DNA of 64,000 nt from an uncultured Desulfobacter sp. (GCF_963665355.1 NZ_OY762229.1:4278001-4342000), one strand, 5' to 3'. Positions 45,743 through 55,335 are shown, counted from the first letter of the stretch. Made by a program: numbers and translations. Notes: generated from the letters alone by a model not told the origin.

Positions 45743-46623
45743 TGCCGAAAGGCTTACCTGACAGGATGTTATCTGCTTTTTCATGGATTTGTGCCCTGAT
45801 CCTTACCGCAGGCGTTTCAATTATTATTGGATTTTTAATCCTGAAAGGGGGCCGCTCCCTGACTTTTGAGCTCATTTTTGCCGATACCCGCGCCTGGGAT
45901 GCCATCCTGCTCAAGCGTCAGGTGTTCGGTGGACTGTTTCCGGCCATGGCCGGTACTTTTCTGCTGATCCTGGTGTCCGTGGGAATTGCGCTGCCACTCG
46001 GGCTTTGTGCCGGCATTTATCTGGCTGAATATGCACCTTTAAGAGCCAGGAACGTGTTCAGTTTTATGGTGGATATTCTGGCGGGAATCCCTTCCATTGT
46101 GGTGGGGCTTTTCGGCTTTTCAATCACCATTTTTCTGCATCATTTTTACAACAGCCGCATTTATCCGTGTTTGCTCATTTCCGCCCTGTCCCTTGCATTT
46201 CTGGTTTTGCCCTATATCATCAAAACCACCCAGGGCGCCATTGAACGCATTCCGATTTCAATTCGTCTTACAGCACCTGTTTTAGGGGCTACAAAACTGC
46301 AGAACATCGTTTGGGTTCTGTTGCCTTCGGCGCTTTCCGACATTGTTTCAGGTGTGGTTCTTGCCATTGGAAGATGCGCCGAGGATACAGCCGTAATCAT
46401 GCTCACAGGCGTGGTGGCCACCGCAGGTGTTCCCAAATCCCTTTTTGCAAGCTTTGAGGCCCTGCCGTTTTACATTTATTATACGGCATCGGAATACACC
46501 GATCCTGCAGAACTGGTCAAAGGATACGGGGCTGCTCTTGTTTTGCTGTTACTTTGTTCCACGCTCTTTGGGCTTGCCCATATCATCAAGGTTCTGATTG
46601 ATCGCAGGGCGGGAATACTATAG
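45742..46623 (+). CDS. pstA: Phosphate ABC transporter permease PstA
   Basis: A 293-residue inner-membrane protein starting at GTG 45742, overlapping the pstC stop by one base. Six hydrophobic segments are apparent. DILAGIPSIVVGLFGFSI is the PstA signature, and IPISIRLTAPVLGATKLQNI the EAA loop. AIGRCAEDTAVIMLTG follows. It pairs with PstC to form the membrane channel. The pstB gene starts nine bases later. Confidence 0.92.
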   Translation: MPKGLPDRMLSAFSWICALILTAGVSIIIGFLILKGGRSLTFELIFADTRAWDAILLKRQVFGGLFPAMAGTFLLILVSVGIALPLGLCAGIYLAEYAPLRARNVFSFMVDILAGIPSIVVGLFGFSITIFLHHFYNSRIYPCLLISALSLAFLVLPYIIKTTQGAIERIPISIRLTAPVLGATKLQNIVWVLLPSALSDIVSGVVLAIGRCAEDTAVIMLTGVVATAGVPKSLFASFEALPFYIYYTASEYTDPAELVKGYGAALVLLLLCSTLFGLAHIIKVLIDRRAGIL

Positions 46624-46632
46624 GAATTAAAC

Positions 46633-47334
46633 ATGCAAAATTCGGTTAAGATCAAAATCAGAGACCTTTCTTTCTATTACAGAACCCGGATCATCCTGGA
46701 AAATATAAATATTGATATTTATAAAAATACCATTACTTCCATTACAGGACCCTCGGGGCAGGGCAAATCATCATTTCTCACCATATTGAACCGGCTTTGC
46801 CAGAACATGGACGGCGCAAGGGTTGACGGACTGGTCGCCATTGATTTCGGCCATGGTTTTGAAGATATTTTTCAAAAAAAGTTCCCCCTGCCCGAATTGA
46901 GAAAAAAGGTGGGTATGGTATTTCAGATCCCCAACCCTTTGCCCATGAGCATTTACAAAAATGTGGCATTTCCTTTAAAACTTGCGGGAAATAAGAATCA
47001 GGACAATGTCCGGGAAAAAGTGAAAAATGCCCTTGAACAGGCCTCTTTATGGGAAGAGGTCAAGGACAGGCTGTCCGAGGATGCACGCCTTCTTTCAGGG
47101 GGGCAGCAGCAGCGGCTTTGTCTGGCCAGATCCCTTGTCCTCGATCCCCAGGTTCTGCTCCTTGATGAACCTACATCCAGTCTGGATGACACTTCGGTAA
47201 AGGTCATAGAGAAACTGCTGGGACGGTTGAAAAACAGATGTACGATTATAATGGTTTCCCATTATATGGACCAGGTCAAACGGATTGCCGATCAGCAGTT
47301 TGTTTTGCGCGACCGGCAGTTGAAATCTGTTTAG
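46633..47334 (+). CDS. pstB: Phosphate ABC transporter ATP-binding protein PstB
   Basis: A 233-residue ABC ATPase. Walker A GPSGQGKSS is near residue 38, the Q-loop in VGMVFQIPNPLPMS near 97, the signature LLSGGQQQRLCLARSL near 156 and Walker B VLLLDEPTSSLD near 178. The H-loop is VSHYMDQ. It is somewhat shorter than typical PstB (about 250). The operon ends here: no phoU follows, and the next 427 bp hold no gene. Confidence 0.9.
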   Translation: MQNSVKIKIRDLSFYYRTRIILENINIDIYKNTITSITGPSGQGKSSFLTILNRLCQNMDGARVDGLVAIDFGHGFEDIFQKKFPLPELRKKVGMVFQIPNPLPMSIYKNVAFPLKLAGNKNQDNVREKVKNALEQASLWEEVKDRLSEDARLLSGGQQQRLCLARSLVLDPQVLLLDEPTSSLDDTSVKVIEKLLGRLKNRCTIIMVSHYMDQVKRIADQQFVLRDRQLKSV

Positions 47335-47761
47335 GCGATATGGGCTAAAATTTCAGGTGGACAAAGAAGCATCTCAGATTGGCAGAGTATCGCGTTTATT
47401 CTCGTATGTTTCTAACATGTTGAACAGAGTTTCTTCGAAGGATTATCAGGGCGGAGCCTGTTGTTTGGCTATCACAAGTAAAGTATTTTATTGACAAATA
47501 TCGGGTTGTATCGTAACTTGTTGGGAATTTTTTCAAACGAATTCCCCTTAATAATTAAGTATAGAATCTGCGATATCGCTGTTTTATTGCAGTATTGGGG
47601 TGTAATGTTGAGCCCGCTTTTTCGTCATGCAGGAGAGTTACATAATCCGCTAAACGACGACTCTTTAAATCCATGTATCTACTCTTTTTTGGGGGGAGAC
47701 GAATTTTAACTGTGCTGTTTTAATGGGTAACATGTCAAAAAAATTGCTAAGGAGAGTTATT
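47335..47761. other. Intergenic region without supported gene, pstB to chemoreceptor
   Basis: A 427-bp gap. A TTGACA-like box at 47491 has no good partner -10. A 72-codon open frame (47491-47709) lacks a ribosome site and family features. AAGGAGAG at 47748-47755 is the ribosome-binding site of the chemoreceptor gene. Confidence 0.4.
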
Positions 47762-49750
47762 ATGAGACTGTCGCTGAAATCAAAATTGATTCTTGGAGGA
47801 GTTATTGTTTCCATGCTTCCCCTTGCCGTTGTGGGTTATTTTGCTGTTAGTAAGGCCAGCAGTGCCCTGGTGTCAGGCGCAAAATCCCAGGCCTTGCAAA
47901 TCGCCAAAGATCTGGCTTCGCTGGCAGAAGAGATAGTCAGCCAGGAAATAATTTATACTGAGTCCATGGCCCAGGATCGTACAGTGATTGAGGCCGTTTC
48001 CAAGGTGTATGATTCCGGTCGGGACTCTGCATCCCAGCAGTTACATGAATTAGAGGAATTTATTGTGGCAATCGCGGCTAAATGCCAAGGGCGCTACGAA
48101 TGTATTCTCGTTACGGACCAGGATGGAATTGTCATCGCCGACAATACACAAAAACTTATCGGCGCTTCCCTTGGGGACCGGGAATATTTTACTCATGCGA
48201 AACAAGGCCGGACCAATTTAAGTCCTCCCCTTTTATCAAAGGCCTCGGGACAGCCGATTATCAGCCTGGCCGTACCCTTGAATACGGCTTCCGGTCGATT
48301 TGGCGGCGCATTTGTATTTCTCATCAAGCTGGATAGACTTAGCGATAAAATTACCGCCGTCAAAATAGGAGAAACCGGGTATCCGTTTATGATAGACAAA
48401 ACAGGCCTGGTTATTTCACATCCCTCTGATAAAATTCGTTTTAAAGCCACTGTAGCCAATATGAAAGGCATGGAGACGATTTCCAGGCGAATGATGGCCC
48501 AGGAATCTGGTGTGGAGAATTATCTGTTTAACGGAGTGTCTAAAATTGCCGGGTTTACCCCGGTCAAATCCACGGGCTGGAGCATCATCGTGACCCAGAA
48601 TGAAGACGAATTTTTAAGCTCGGCCCATTCAATTCAAAAGCTGGTCGTCATTGTGGGGCTGTTTTCCCTGGTGATTATTGTGCTTGGTATCCTCTGGTTT
48701 GTTAAAGGCATTATGCTTCAACTTGGCGGAGAACCTGGTGAGATTGCGGACATTGCAGACAGCATTGCCGATGGGAATTTAACGATAAAATTTCAGGAAA
48801 ATGGCGGGAAATCAACAGGTGTCTATGCCAGCATGAAGAAAATGACCGGCAACCTGGTGGCCATGCTGACGGAAATCACGGGCGGCACCAAGACCCTCAC
48901 AGCATCTTCCACAGAGCTTTCTGCTATTTCAGAACAGATGGCCTCCAGTGCTGGTCATACATCTGACAGAGCCAACGCTGTTGCGGCGGCCGCAGAAGAG
49001 ATGACCACAAGCATGAATGGTGTGGCCGCAGCCACGGAGCAGACGTCGGCCAATATCCAGATGATTGTCGCTGCAGCAGAGGAGATGTCCTCGACAATTT
49101 CAGAAATTGCATCCAACACGGCCAAAGGCAGTCAGACAACTATGGATGCCGTTAAGAAAGCCGAACAGGTGTCTTTAAAAGTAAACGAGCTTGGCCATGC
49201 CGCCTCTCAAATCAGTAAAGTTACCGAGGCCATTGCGGATATTTCCGAACAGACCAATCTTTTGGCTCTTAATGCAACCATAGAAGCCGCAAGGGCAGGG
49301 GAGGCCGGAAAAGGGTTCGCCGTAGTTGCCGGAGAGATCAAAGCTCTTGCCCAGCAAACAGCCAACGCCACCAGCGAAATTGGTTCCAGGATAGGTGAGG
49401 TTCAGGTCACCACCAGGGAATCTGTTGCGGCCATTGAATCCATTGTGGAAGTTATTAACGAAATTAATACCGTTGTAACATCTGTTGCTGCGGCCATCGA
49501 AGAGCAGAGTGCCACGACCCAGGAAATAGTCCATAACGTAAGCCAGGCGGGCCAGGGAGTCAATGAGGTGAATGAAAACGTCAACCAGGCGTCTGCTGTC
49601 GCCGGCGAGGTCAGCCAGGATATTAACCTCGTCAGCCAGGCTTCTGATGAAATGCGAAACGGCAGTCTCCAGGTCAATGAAAGTTCGGCCGAACTGTCCA
49701 AACTGGCAGAAAATCTTAACCAGCTGGTTGCAAAGTTTACTTTGGCATAA
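47762..49750 (+). CDS. Methyl-accepting chemotaxis protein with extracellular Cache sensor
   Basis: 662 residues from ATG 47762, chosen for AAGGAGAG seven bases upstream. Transmembrane helix 1 is at about 8-30. A double-Cache-like sensor (about 35-290) has [15 protein letters not shown] and [14 protein letters not shown]. Transmembrane helix 2 is near 300-322 and a HAMP follows. The signalling tip is intact: [20 protein letters not shown] and [15 protein letters not shown]. No C-terminal CheR-tethering pentapeptide is seen. Ligand unknown. No che gene is adjacent. Confidence 0.92.
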   Translation: MRLSLKSKLILGGVIVSMLPLAVVGYFAVSKASSALVSGAKSQALQIAKDLASLAEEIVSQEIIYTESMAQDRTVIEAVSKVYDSGRDSASQQLHELEEFIVAIAAKCQGRYECILVTDQDGIVIADNTQKLIGASLGDREYFTHAKQGRTNLSPPLLSKASGQPIISLAVPLNTASGRFGGAFVFLIKLDRLSDKITAVKIGETGYPFMIDKTGLVISHPSDKIRFKATVANMKGMETISRRMMAQESGVENYLFNGVSKIAGFTPVKSTGWSIIVTQNEDEFLSSAHSIQKLVVIVGLFSLVIIVLGILWFVKGIMLQLGGEPGEIADIADSIADGNLTIKFQENGGKSTGVYASMKKMTGNLVAMLTEITGGTKTLTASSTELSAISEQMASSAGHTSDRANAVAAAAEEMTTSMNGVAAATEQTSANIQMIVAAAEEMSSTISEIASNTAKGSQTTMDAVKKAEQVSLKVNELGHAASQISKVTEAIADISEQTNLLALNATIEAARAGEAGKGFAVVAGEIKALAQQTANATSEIGSRIGEVQVTTRESVAAIESIVEVINEINTVVTSVAAAIEEQSATTQEIVHNVSQAGQGVNEVNENVNQASAVAGEVSQDINLVSQASDEMRNGSLQVNESSAELSKLAENLNQLVAKFTLA

Positions 49751-49763
49751 TCTTTTATTTATA

Positions 49764-49796
49764 CGGCCCCCATCCCTGGAACAGGGGTGGGGGCCG
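49764..49796. repeat. GC-rich hairpin after the chemoreceptor gene
   Basis: CGGCCCCCATCCCTG and its near-exact complement CAGGGGTGGGGGCCG form a 15-bp stem with one mismatch and a three-base loop, 13 bp after the stop codon. No T-run follows on either strand. It probably acts as a 3' barrier or terminator. Confidence 0.55.
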
Positions 49797-49800
49797 ATTG

Positions 49801-49900
49801 TATGAAATAAAACCGGGCTTTTCAATGTACTCATCTTCGCTGTGGTCTTTTGCACCCAGTGGCCCCAATCCGTCAATGACAGGTGTGCCACTCATACTCT
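49801..49900 (-). pseudogene. Possible C-terminal remnant of an M20-family peptidase
   Basis: On the minus strand these bases encode SGTPVIDGLGPLGAKDHSED followed by EYIEKPGF, which resembles the conserved C-terminal metal-ligand region of M20 carboxypeptidases (DGLGP...HSxDEY). Upstream sequence (49900-50060) keeps the frame open but shows no further family similarity and is AT-rich, so it would be a decayed fragment of about 30 codons. The rest of the 454-bp gap to 50204 holds no gene. This is a similarity judged by eye. Confidence 0.4.
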
Positions 49901-50204
49901 CTTGATTTGCTCTTTGATTTATGTAAATGAAGCTACATATTTTTGTTGGCATAAATTTATCTTCTATTATTGAAATTAATGGACAAAAATAACATAATCT
50001 AAATATTAATATTTCCCCGGCAAAAAGTGGAATGTGATAGGATCTATTGCTTAATTGGGACAATAAGCAGTGTATTCACGACATTTTCACCAGGGACAGA
50101 GATGACGCCCGGGCCTACTGCTGGATGTAAAGTATTTTTAATATGTTTCTCTACGGTCATCAGAAATCCCATTTAAATTTGCATTAATTAAGGAGAGATC
50201 CATT

Positions 50205-52016
50205 ATGGCACAATACATTGCGGACAGACGTGACCAGGAGTTTGTAATTCATGAAATGTTTTCAGCCTCTGATCTGGCCGAAAACGAAATCTATGCGGAT
50301 TTTAACAAAAAAACTATGGATATGGTGCTCAAGGAAGCAAGAACCCTGGCTGTGAAAGAGATTCTTCCTACCAATAAAGAGGGAGACGAAATTGGCTGCA
50401 CACTTGATAACGGTAAAGTAACTGTGCCTGAAAGTTTTCATAAGGTCTACGAACTGTTTTGCGAAGGGGCGTGGGTGGCCATGTGTGACGACGCTGAATA
50501 TGGTGGTCAGGGTATGCCAAAGATTCTTGCCATGGCTGCCGCTGAACTTTTTTCCGGTGCAAACGGTTCCCTTTTTATGTATCTGGCCCTTACCCACGGC
50601 ACCGGCAAGTTGGTTGAAGTGTTTGGCACACAAGCACAGAAAAAAAACTATCTAAAAAATTTGTACACCGGCAAATGGGCCGGTACCATGTGTCTGACTG
50701 AACCTGAAGCAGGTTCAGATGTCGGCAACCTGACCACCATAGCCGTTAAAAACGATGACGGCACATATACCATTATCGGCAACAAGATTTTTATTTCCGG
50801 CGGAGATCAGGATCTTACTGAAAACATAATTCATTCTGTTCTTGCCAGAATTGAAGGTGCCCCTGCCAGCACCAAAGGGATTTCTTTGTTTCTGGTACCT
50901 AAATATCGGGTAAACCAGGACGGTTCCATCGGAGAATTTAACGATGTTGTGTGCACCGGTCTTGAAAAAAAAATGGGCATCCACGGCAATGCGACCTCGT
51001 CATTGTCATTTGGCTCCAAAGGAAACTGCATTGGCGAGCTTTTAGGGGATGAAAATAAGGGTATGAAAGCCATGTTTGTCATGATGAATGAAGCCCGCCA
51101 TGGTGTTGCCGGACAGGGATTTGCCTTTGCCTCTTCTTCCTATATCAATGCTGTTAATTATGCGCGACAAAGAATTCAGGGTGTGGATCTGACCAAGATT
51201 TTTGAAGCAGACCCCAAACCCGTGGCCATCATCAACCATCCGGATGTAAAACGTCAACTGCTTACCATGAAAGCCTATGTGGACGGTATGCGCGGATTGC
51301 TTTACTACGCATCCATCTGCTTTGACCGTGTTAAAATTGCAACTACAGAAGAAGAAAAAGATAAGTGGAACGGTCTGATTGAGCTATTAACACCCATAAT
51401 GAAATCATACAATACGGATCGCTCTTTTGAGGTGTGCACCATGGGTGTACAGATTTACGGCGGTTATGGATACATACAGGAGTATCCCCAGGAACAGTTG
51501 CTTCGGGACTGTAAGATTACATCTATCTATGAAGGCACCAACGGTATTCAGGCCATGGATCTGCTGGGTAGAAAACTGGGCCTAAAAAAGGGCAAACCGT
51601 TCATGGATATGCTTGGTGAAATGAAGGCCACCATTGTGGCAGCAAAAGAAATTGAGGCACTGTCACCCATGGCTGAAAAAGTTGAAAAAAGCGTTAATAA
51701 ACTTGGAGAAGTGGCCATGCATATGGGCATAACTGCCATGTCGGAAAATGTACTCCATGCATTTGCCATGGCACATCCGTTCCTGGATGTGTGCGGCGAT
51801 GTCTGCATGGGATGGATAGAACTGTGGAGAGCGGTTGTGGCACAACCGAAAATTGAAAGCGCCAAGAAAAAAGATGTGGATTTTTATCAGGGCCAGGTAA
51901 TAACTGCTGAATACTTCATCAACTGGGTTTTGCCCGCTACCTTGGGAAAGATGGATGCACTGCAAAGCAACATCACTTCAGTTATGGAAATGCCTGATGA
52001 TGCCTTTGCAGGATAA
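50205..52016 (+). CDS. Acyl-CoA dehydrogenase, long form with extra C-terminal domain
   Basis: A 603-residue flavoprotein preceded by AAGGAGAG. The FAD/substrate-binding MCLTEPEAGSDVGNLTTIAV is near residue 164, GLEKKMGIHGNATSSLSF near 252 and VQIYGGYGYIQEYPQEQLLR near 415. YEGTNGIQAMDLLGRKL near 440 carries the catalytic glutamate. The ~150 extra C-terminal residues match the acetyl-CoA-dehydrogenase-like C-terminal domain. It oxidises an acyl-CoA to the 2-enoyl-CoA. Chain-length preference cannot be told. No etfAB gene is adjacent. Confidence 0.92.
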   Translation: MAQYIADRRDQEFVIHEMFSASDLAENEIYADFNKKTMDMVLKEARTLAVKEILPTNKEGDEIGCTLDNGKVTVPESFHKVYELFCEGAWVAMCDDAEYGGQGMPKILAMAAAELFSGANGSLFMYLALTHGTGKLVEVFGTQAQKKNYLKNLYTGKWAGTMCLTEPEAGSDVGNLTTIAVKNDDGTYTIIGNKIFISGGDQDLTENIIHSVLARIEGAPASTKGISLFLVPKYRVNQDGSIGEFNDVVCTGLEKKMGIHGNATSSLSFGSKGNCIGELLGDENKGMKAMFVMMNEARHGVAGQGFAFASSSYINAVNYARQRIQGVDLTKIFEADPKPVAIINHPDVKRQLLTMKAYVDGMRGLLYYASICFDRVKIATTEEEKDKWNGLIELLTPIMKSYNTDRSFEVCTMGVQIYGGYGYIQEYPQEQLLRDCKITSIYEGTNGIQAMDLLGRKLGLKKGKPFMDMLGEMKATIVAAKEIEALSPMAEKVEKSVNKLGEVAMHMGITAMSENVLHAFAMAHPFLDVCGDVCMGWIELWRAVVAQPKIESAKKKDVDFYQGQVITAEYFINWVLPATLGKMDALQSNITSVMEMPDDAFAG

Positions 52017-52046
52017 GCCTATGGCTAATCAAATTGATGAAGTAGC

Positions 52047-52143
52047 TTTTATAAGAAAGTCTGGGTAAGAGACTCAGATCTTTCAAGCTTTGTTGTGGAT
52101 TATGCCTGGCAATTGATATGTCAGATCAGCCAATGGCTGTTCG
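52047..52143 (+). repeat. Two-hairpin dispersed repeat, copy 4
   Basis: Begins 31 bp after the acyl-CoA dehydrogenase stop and borders the IS66 remnant. Hairpin A is well kept (GAAAGTCTG...CAGATCTTTC with one bulged T). Hairpin B is the most degenerate of the six (GGATTATGCC). Confidence 0.8.
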
Positions 52144-52607
52144 TATAGTTTTATATGCGTAGTTCCTTTGAAAAGGACTGACAGTTCGTTGTGCAAAAGG
52201 CTGATCTGTACCCAGGCCGGAATTCGGTTCCACCAGATGTCCATTAAGTTGTTTGTTCAACCAGGACAGAAGATCCGCCATCAACGGACCACTATGTTCC
52301 TGGTGATAAGTCAATCGCTGCTCCGGCGTCATCGCTTGTTTTTTTGTCTGGTCATCATTATGATAAACATCAGCAAGGACATTTATGACATGCTCGCATT
52401 CATCCGGGAAATGATCTTCGACATCCACAAAATTCCGGCGGGCATGGGTAAGGCAGTTACAAAGAATCCTTTTAAATTCATCAGAGAAATTGCGTGACAA
52501 GGCATCGCACATCTGAATCGGCGGGGAACAGTCTTTGTCACGTATCCCATAAAGCCGGGCGATGTTCTCACCTGCATGGTTTCGGCATTCAGACTAAATG
52601 GTTTCAT
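52126..52607 (-). pseudogene. IS66 transposase TnpC, frameshifted internal fragment
   Basis: Homologous sequence runs from about 52589 (NAETMQ) to 52210. The readings NAETMQ and GENIARLYGIRDKDC lie in different frames around 52575, a frameshift. It continues through MCDALSRNFSDEFKRILCNC and HARRNFVDVEDHFPDECEHV to LVEPNSGLG, typical of the DDE transposase of IS66. After that the sequence diverges (from about 52210), so the C-terminal part is missing, as are the N-terminal zinc-binding region and the first catalytic Asp. The gene is dead. Confidence 0.85.
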
Positions 52608-52649
52608 TGGGCAATCATGTCACGAAGATTACCGTTTGGCTGAACCCAG

Positions 52650-52746
52650 TTTATATGAAAGTACCAATAAGCTGCTGAGTTACTTTCATGTTTTGTTGTG
52701 GGTTGGGCCTGGGTGTTGAGAGACCAGGTCGGCCTATGGCCGTTAG
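52650..52746 (+). repeat. Two-hairpin dispersed repeat, copy 5 (inside the IS66 remnant)
   Basis: Lies between the TnpA-like gene stop (52776) and the TnpC fragment. It is the most divergent copy in sequence yet keeps both stems: GAAAGTA/TACTTTC in hairpin A replaces GAAAGA/TCTTTC, and the changes in hairpin B convert Watson-Crick pairs to G-T or the reverse. Confidence 0.8.
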
Positions 52747-52775
52747 TAAGATTTTCATATGAGGTGTGATCTGGA

Positions 52776-53189
52776 TCATGGCAGTCCCTCAAGGAAATAT
52801 CTGCCAAGATCAATGGCCGCGGGATCTGCCCGCCCCCTGAAGCACATACGCAGCTTTACTCCGGATTGTTTTTCCATCTCTATGACGCAGTCCGTGGTTA
52901 CAAGTGGTGGTTCCAGTTCAACGAATGTGGCTGACTCATCCTCAATGGGCTGCATGACAACCGGCGTTTTTTTTGTGATGTGTAATTGCAGGTCTGTATA
53001 GTTGAGCCTTAATGTTCGGGCAATCTTATTTATACTCAGGCCATAAGAATAATAAAGATCTACAGCCGCAGACCATAACGAATCCGGAATACGACCTCTT
53101 TTTGTCCGCGTTTCTCTCCAGGCTGTAAACTGCTGTTCCACCTTTTCCAGTGCTGAATACTGCGTGTCCGTCAGCTTTGTTTTATTCAT
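52776..53189 (-). CDS. IS66 TnpA-like accessory protein
   Basis: A 137-residue open frame with a strong GGAGG before ATG 53189. The N-terminal half contains WRETRTKRGRIPDSLWSAAV and an HTH-like YSYGLSINKIARTLRLNY. The C-terminal VIEMEKQSGVKLRMCFRG is typical of the first gene of IS66 elements in deltaproteobacteria. The frame is intact, but the element has lost its transposase, so it is probably non-functional. Confidence 0.78.
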   Translation of the reverse strand: MNKTKLTDTQYSALEKVEQQFTAWRETRTKRGRIPDSLWSAAVDLYYSYGLSINKIARTLRLNYTDLQLHITKKTPVVMQPIEDESATFVELEPPLVTTDCVIEMEKQSGVKLRMCFRGRADPAAIDLGRYFLEGLP

Positions 53190-53409
53190 GGGTCCCTCCT
53201 TAAAATATTGATGGGACCGTTATATCAGCTGCGGAGATTGAATTCATGCAGGCTTACCGAAGGGACACGAAAGGCCAAGTAGATATAGATGATAAAAGGC
53301 AAAAAACAAGTTGTATGAATGTGTCCAGGACAGGTGCAGTGGTGAATTTATCCCGTTTCCTGTCCCTTTTCACCAAAATAAAAAAAATACAACCTTGAAT
53401 AGATACTAT

Positions 53410-53507
53410 TTTTTATATGAAAGACTGGATAAGTCACTAAGATCTTTCAAACTTTGTTGTGGACTGAGCCCGGCAGCTGATATGTCAGGTCAGCCCATGG
53501 CTGTTAG
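53410..53507 (+). repeat. Two-hairpin dispersed repeat, copy 6
   Basis: Close to consensus. Its last GTTAG contains the TTA that serves as the TAA stop (minus strand) of the flavodoxin-ferredoxin gene, as in copy 3. It accounts for a third of the 314-bp gap between that gene and the IS66 remnant; the rest (53190-53409) shows no gene. Confidence 0.87.
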
Positions 53508-54328
53508 ACAAAATATTCCGGTTCCCGGCGAATAGGCGTCAGTTCATCTTCCAATTCCTGTTTATGTCGCAGGTATTTTTCATCATCAAAATACTTGGCA
53601 TCAACAGGGCATTTTTTAATGCAGGCACCGCACTTGATACAAATTCCCGTAATGTTGGACACATCGTCCCAGTCAATTGAACCCATAGGGCATATCTCAC
53701 AACATAGCTTGCAGTCGGTGCAGTTACTGTTTGTTTTGGGAGTCACCTTAAGAATACTGACTGGATTACCATCCGGGTCCTTTGGCCGATAATAGTCCCT
53801 GTATGGTTTGTTCCCCCGAACGATAATATCAAAGCCGTCTCTGACTGTCTTTATCTTATTGGTTATTTTATCTGCAAAATCTGCGGCCAAGGCCATATCC
53901 TGCTGATCAGGTCTACCAGCTGCCAGTGTCACTGAAAAGGAATGCTCGCCGATAAAGGCTCCGCCGGCAATCACATCAAATCCGTCCGATTCCAGAATGT
54001 CCTTGAACTCGATTAACGCATCGTCATAATTACGGTTCCCATAAAGGACGATCGCAACGGCTTTTGCCCCATTGCCTGAAATTGTATTTAAGAATTTAAG
54101 CAGCACATTGGGTACACGCCCTGCATAAACGGGAATACCGAAGATGACAATATCATTTTTGTCAAAGGAAAAAGTCTTTTTCCGGGCTTCAGGCCGGGTA
54201 AAATCAATGGTGTTAACAGCAGTTTTTTCACTAAAATTTTTTGCAATGATTTGTGCTATACGGTTTACAATTTTCTCAGTTGTTCCGGTTGCACTGAAAT
54301 ACAGTGTATTTATTTTCAAGTTCATCAA
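53504..54328 (-). CDS. Flavodoxin-ferredoxin fusion (EFR1 type)
   Basis: A 274-residue protein. The N-terminal flavodoxin-like domain begins INTLYFSATGTTEKIVNRIA, the FMN phosphate loop (T/S-x-T-G-x-T). VIFGIPVYAGRVPNVLLKFL follows. The C-terminal third has two 4Fe-4S motifs, CTDCKLCCEICPMGSIDW and CIKCGACIKKCPVDAKYF, each CxxCxxCxxxCP with minor spacing variation. It likely shuttles electrons in anaerobic metabolism; the partner is unknown. Its stop codon lies in repeat copy 6. Confidence 0.9.
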   Translation of the reverse strand: MMNLKINTLYFSATGTTEKIVNRIAQIIAKNFSEKTAVNTIDFTRPEARKKTFSFDKNDIVIFGIPVYAGRVPNVLLKFLNTISGNGAKAVAIVLYGNRNYDDALIEFKDILESDGFDVIAGGAFIGEHSFSVTLAAGRPDQQDMALAADFADKITNKIKTVRDGFDIIVRGNKPYRDYYRPKDPDGNPVSILKVTPKTNSNCTDCKLCCEICPMGSIDWDDVSNITGICIKCGACIKKCPVDAKYFDDEKYLRHKQELEDELTPIRREPEYFV

Positions 54329-54417
54329 ACAGGTTCCTTCTTGTCAGGCCTTTATTGGTCATTATCGGTCATTAAATATGGGTGGTACCCTCATATGAAT
54401 TAAAAATAAACCCCAAA

Positions 54418-55335
54418 TCAACTTATTAAAAGGAGTGTAATAGGCAGAGTTAAAATAGATATAGCTGTTTGAACAGTTATAATCGAGGCCATGGAGTCAT
54501 GATCTCCTCCCAATTGCCGAGACAGAATGTAAGCTGATGGAGCCGTTGGCACAGCCATTAGCAATACAGCGATGATAGCAGCAGTACCGGAAAGGCAGAA
54601 ATGAGTTGCAAGCCAGAAGGCAATCAGTGGTTTACATAATAACTGCATTAAGCTGCTCACAGTGAGAGCTGGCCACTGTTTAAATAAATTATCAACTCTA
54701 TAAGCGGCCCCGACAGCCATCAACCCAAGAGGGAAAGCGGGTTTTCCAACCAAAGCTAAAGGCCCATCAAGGGATTGATGCAATCCTATCCCTGATACAT
54801 TCAAAGCACCCCCAATCAGGCATCCTAAAATTAATGGATTCTGGGCCAGGCTGAGAAAAAAACCTTTAAGAGAAACCTTATCACTTGGGACTGTCAGTGA
54901 AAATGCTGACACACAGAGCACATTGATCAGAGGAATCATAAAGGCCGCACCCATTACCGCTATCAACAGGCCCTCTTTCCCAAAGAGAGCTTCAGCAATA
55001 GCTAATGCAATAAAAGTATTGAAACGTACACCACCCTGAAAGACAGAGGTAAAAAGAGCCCCGCTTCCCCGGGGATTAAAAAGCCGCCAGCTACTCAGCA
55101 ACAATGCGCTAACCAGGACCGTTCCCTGTACCGTAAACAACATTTCGCACCAGGGCAGATCACTGATTTTTTTATTTGCCAGATTGTGGATAAGGAGAGC
55201 TGGAAAAAAAACATAATAGGTGAGTTTTTCTGCCGACGGCCAGAAATGGTCAGGAACAAATTGAGTCCGGCGGAGCAGAAAACCAACAACGATTAGAGAA
55301 AGAACAGGGATTATCGCATTGGTAATTGTTGTCAT
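54418..55335 (-). CDS. AEC family transporter (auxin efflux carrier type)
   Basis: A 305-residue membrane protein with about ten hydrophobic segments. The opening IIPVLSLIVVGFLLRR, the central QGGVRFNTFIALAIAEALFG and the second-half VPTAPSAYILSRQLGGD are typical of AEC permeases, which export or import organic acids such as malate. Substrate unknown. The LysR gene 142 bp upstream on the same strand may control it. Confidence 0.87.
   Translation of the reverse strand: MTTITNAIIPVLSLIVVGFLLRRTQFVPDHFWPSAEKLTYYVFFPALLIHNLANKKISDLPWCEMLFTVQGTVLVSALLLSSWRLFNPRGSGALFTSVFQGGVRFNTFIALAIAEALFGKEGLLIAVMGAAFMIPLINVLCVSAFSLTVPSDKVSLKGFFLSLAQNPLILGCLIGGALNVSGIGLHQSLDGPLALVGKPAFPLGLMAVGAAYRVDNLFKQWPALTVSSLMQLLCKPLIAFWLATHFCLSGTAAIIAVLLMAVPTAPSAYILSRQLGGDHDSMASIITVQTAISILTLPITLLLIS

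Larger units (their letters stand above)
52126..53219 (-). mobile_element. Degenerate IS66-family insertion element
   Basis: Contains, in transcription order on the minus strand, a TnpA-like reading frame (53189-52776), no TnpB, copy 5 of the hairpin repeat, and a frameshifted TnpC fragment. No terminal inverted repeats were found. The ~300 bases expected for tnpB plus the start of tnpC are missing, replaced by a repeat copy. Confidence 0.7.

Noticed and set aside
49755-50063. 102-codon minus-strand frame as an intact gene
   Set aside because: Its upstream two thirds are AT-rich without any family pattern, and the end reads through the GC-rich hairpin. Only the ~30-codon M20-like part was kept, as a possible pseudogene.
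23395-53507. Dispersed repeat as intrinsic terminators or a CRISPR array
   Set aside because: No T-run follows hairpin B on either strand, and copies are dispersed over 30 kb rather than in tandem with spacers.
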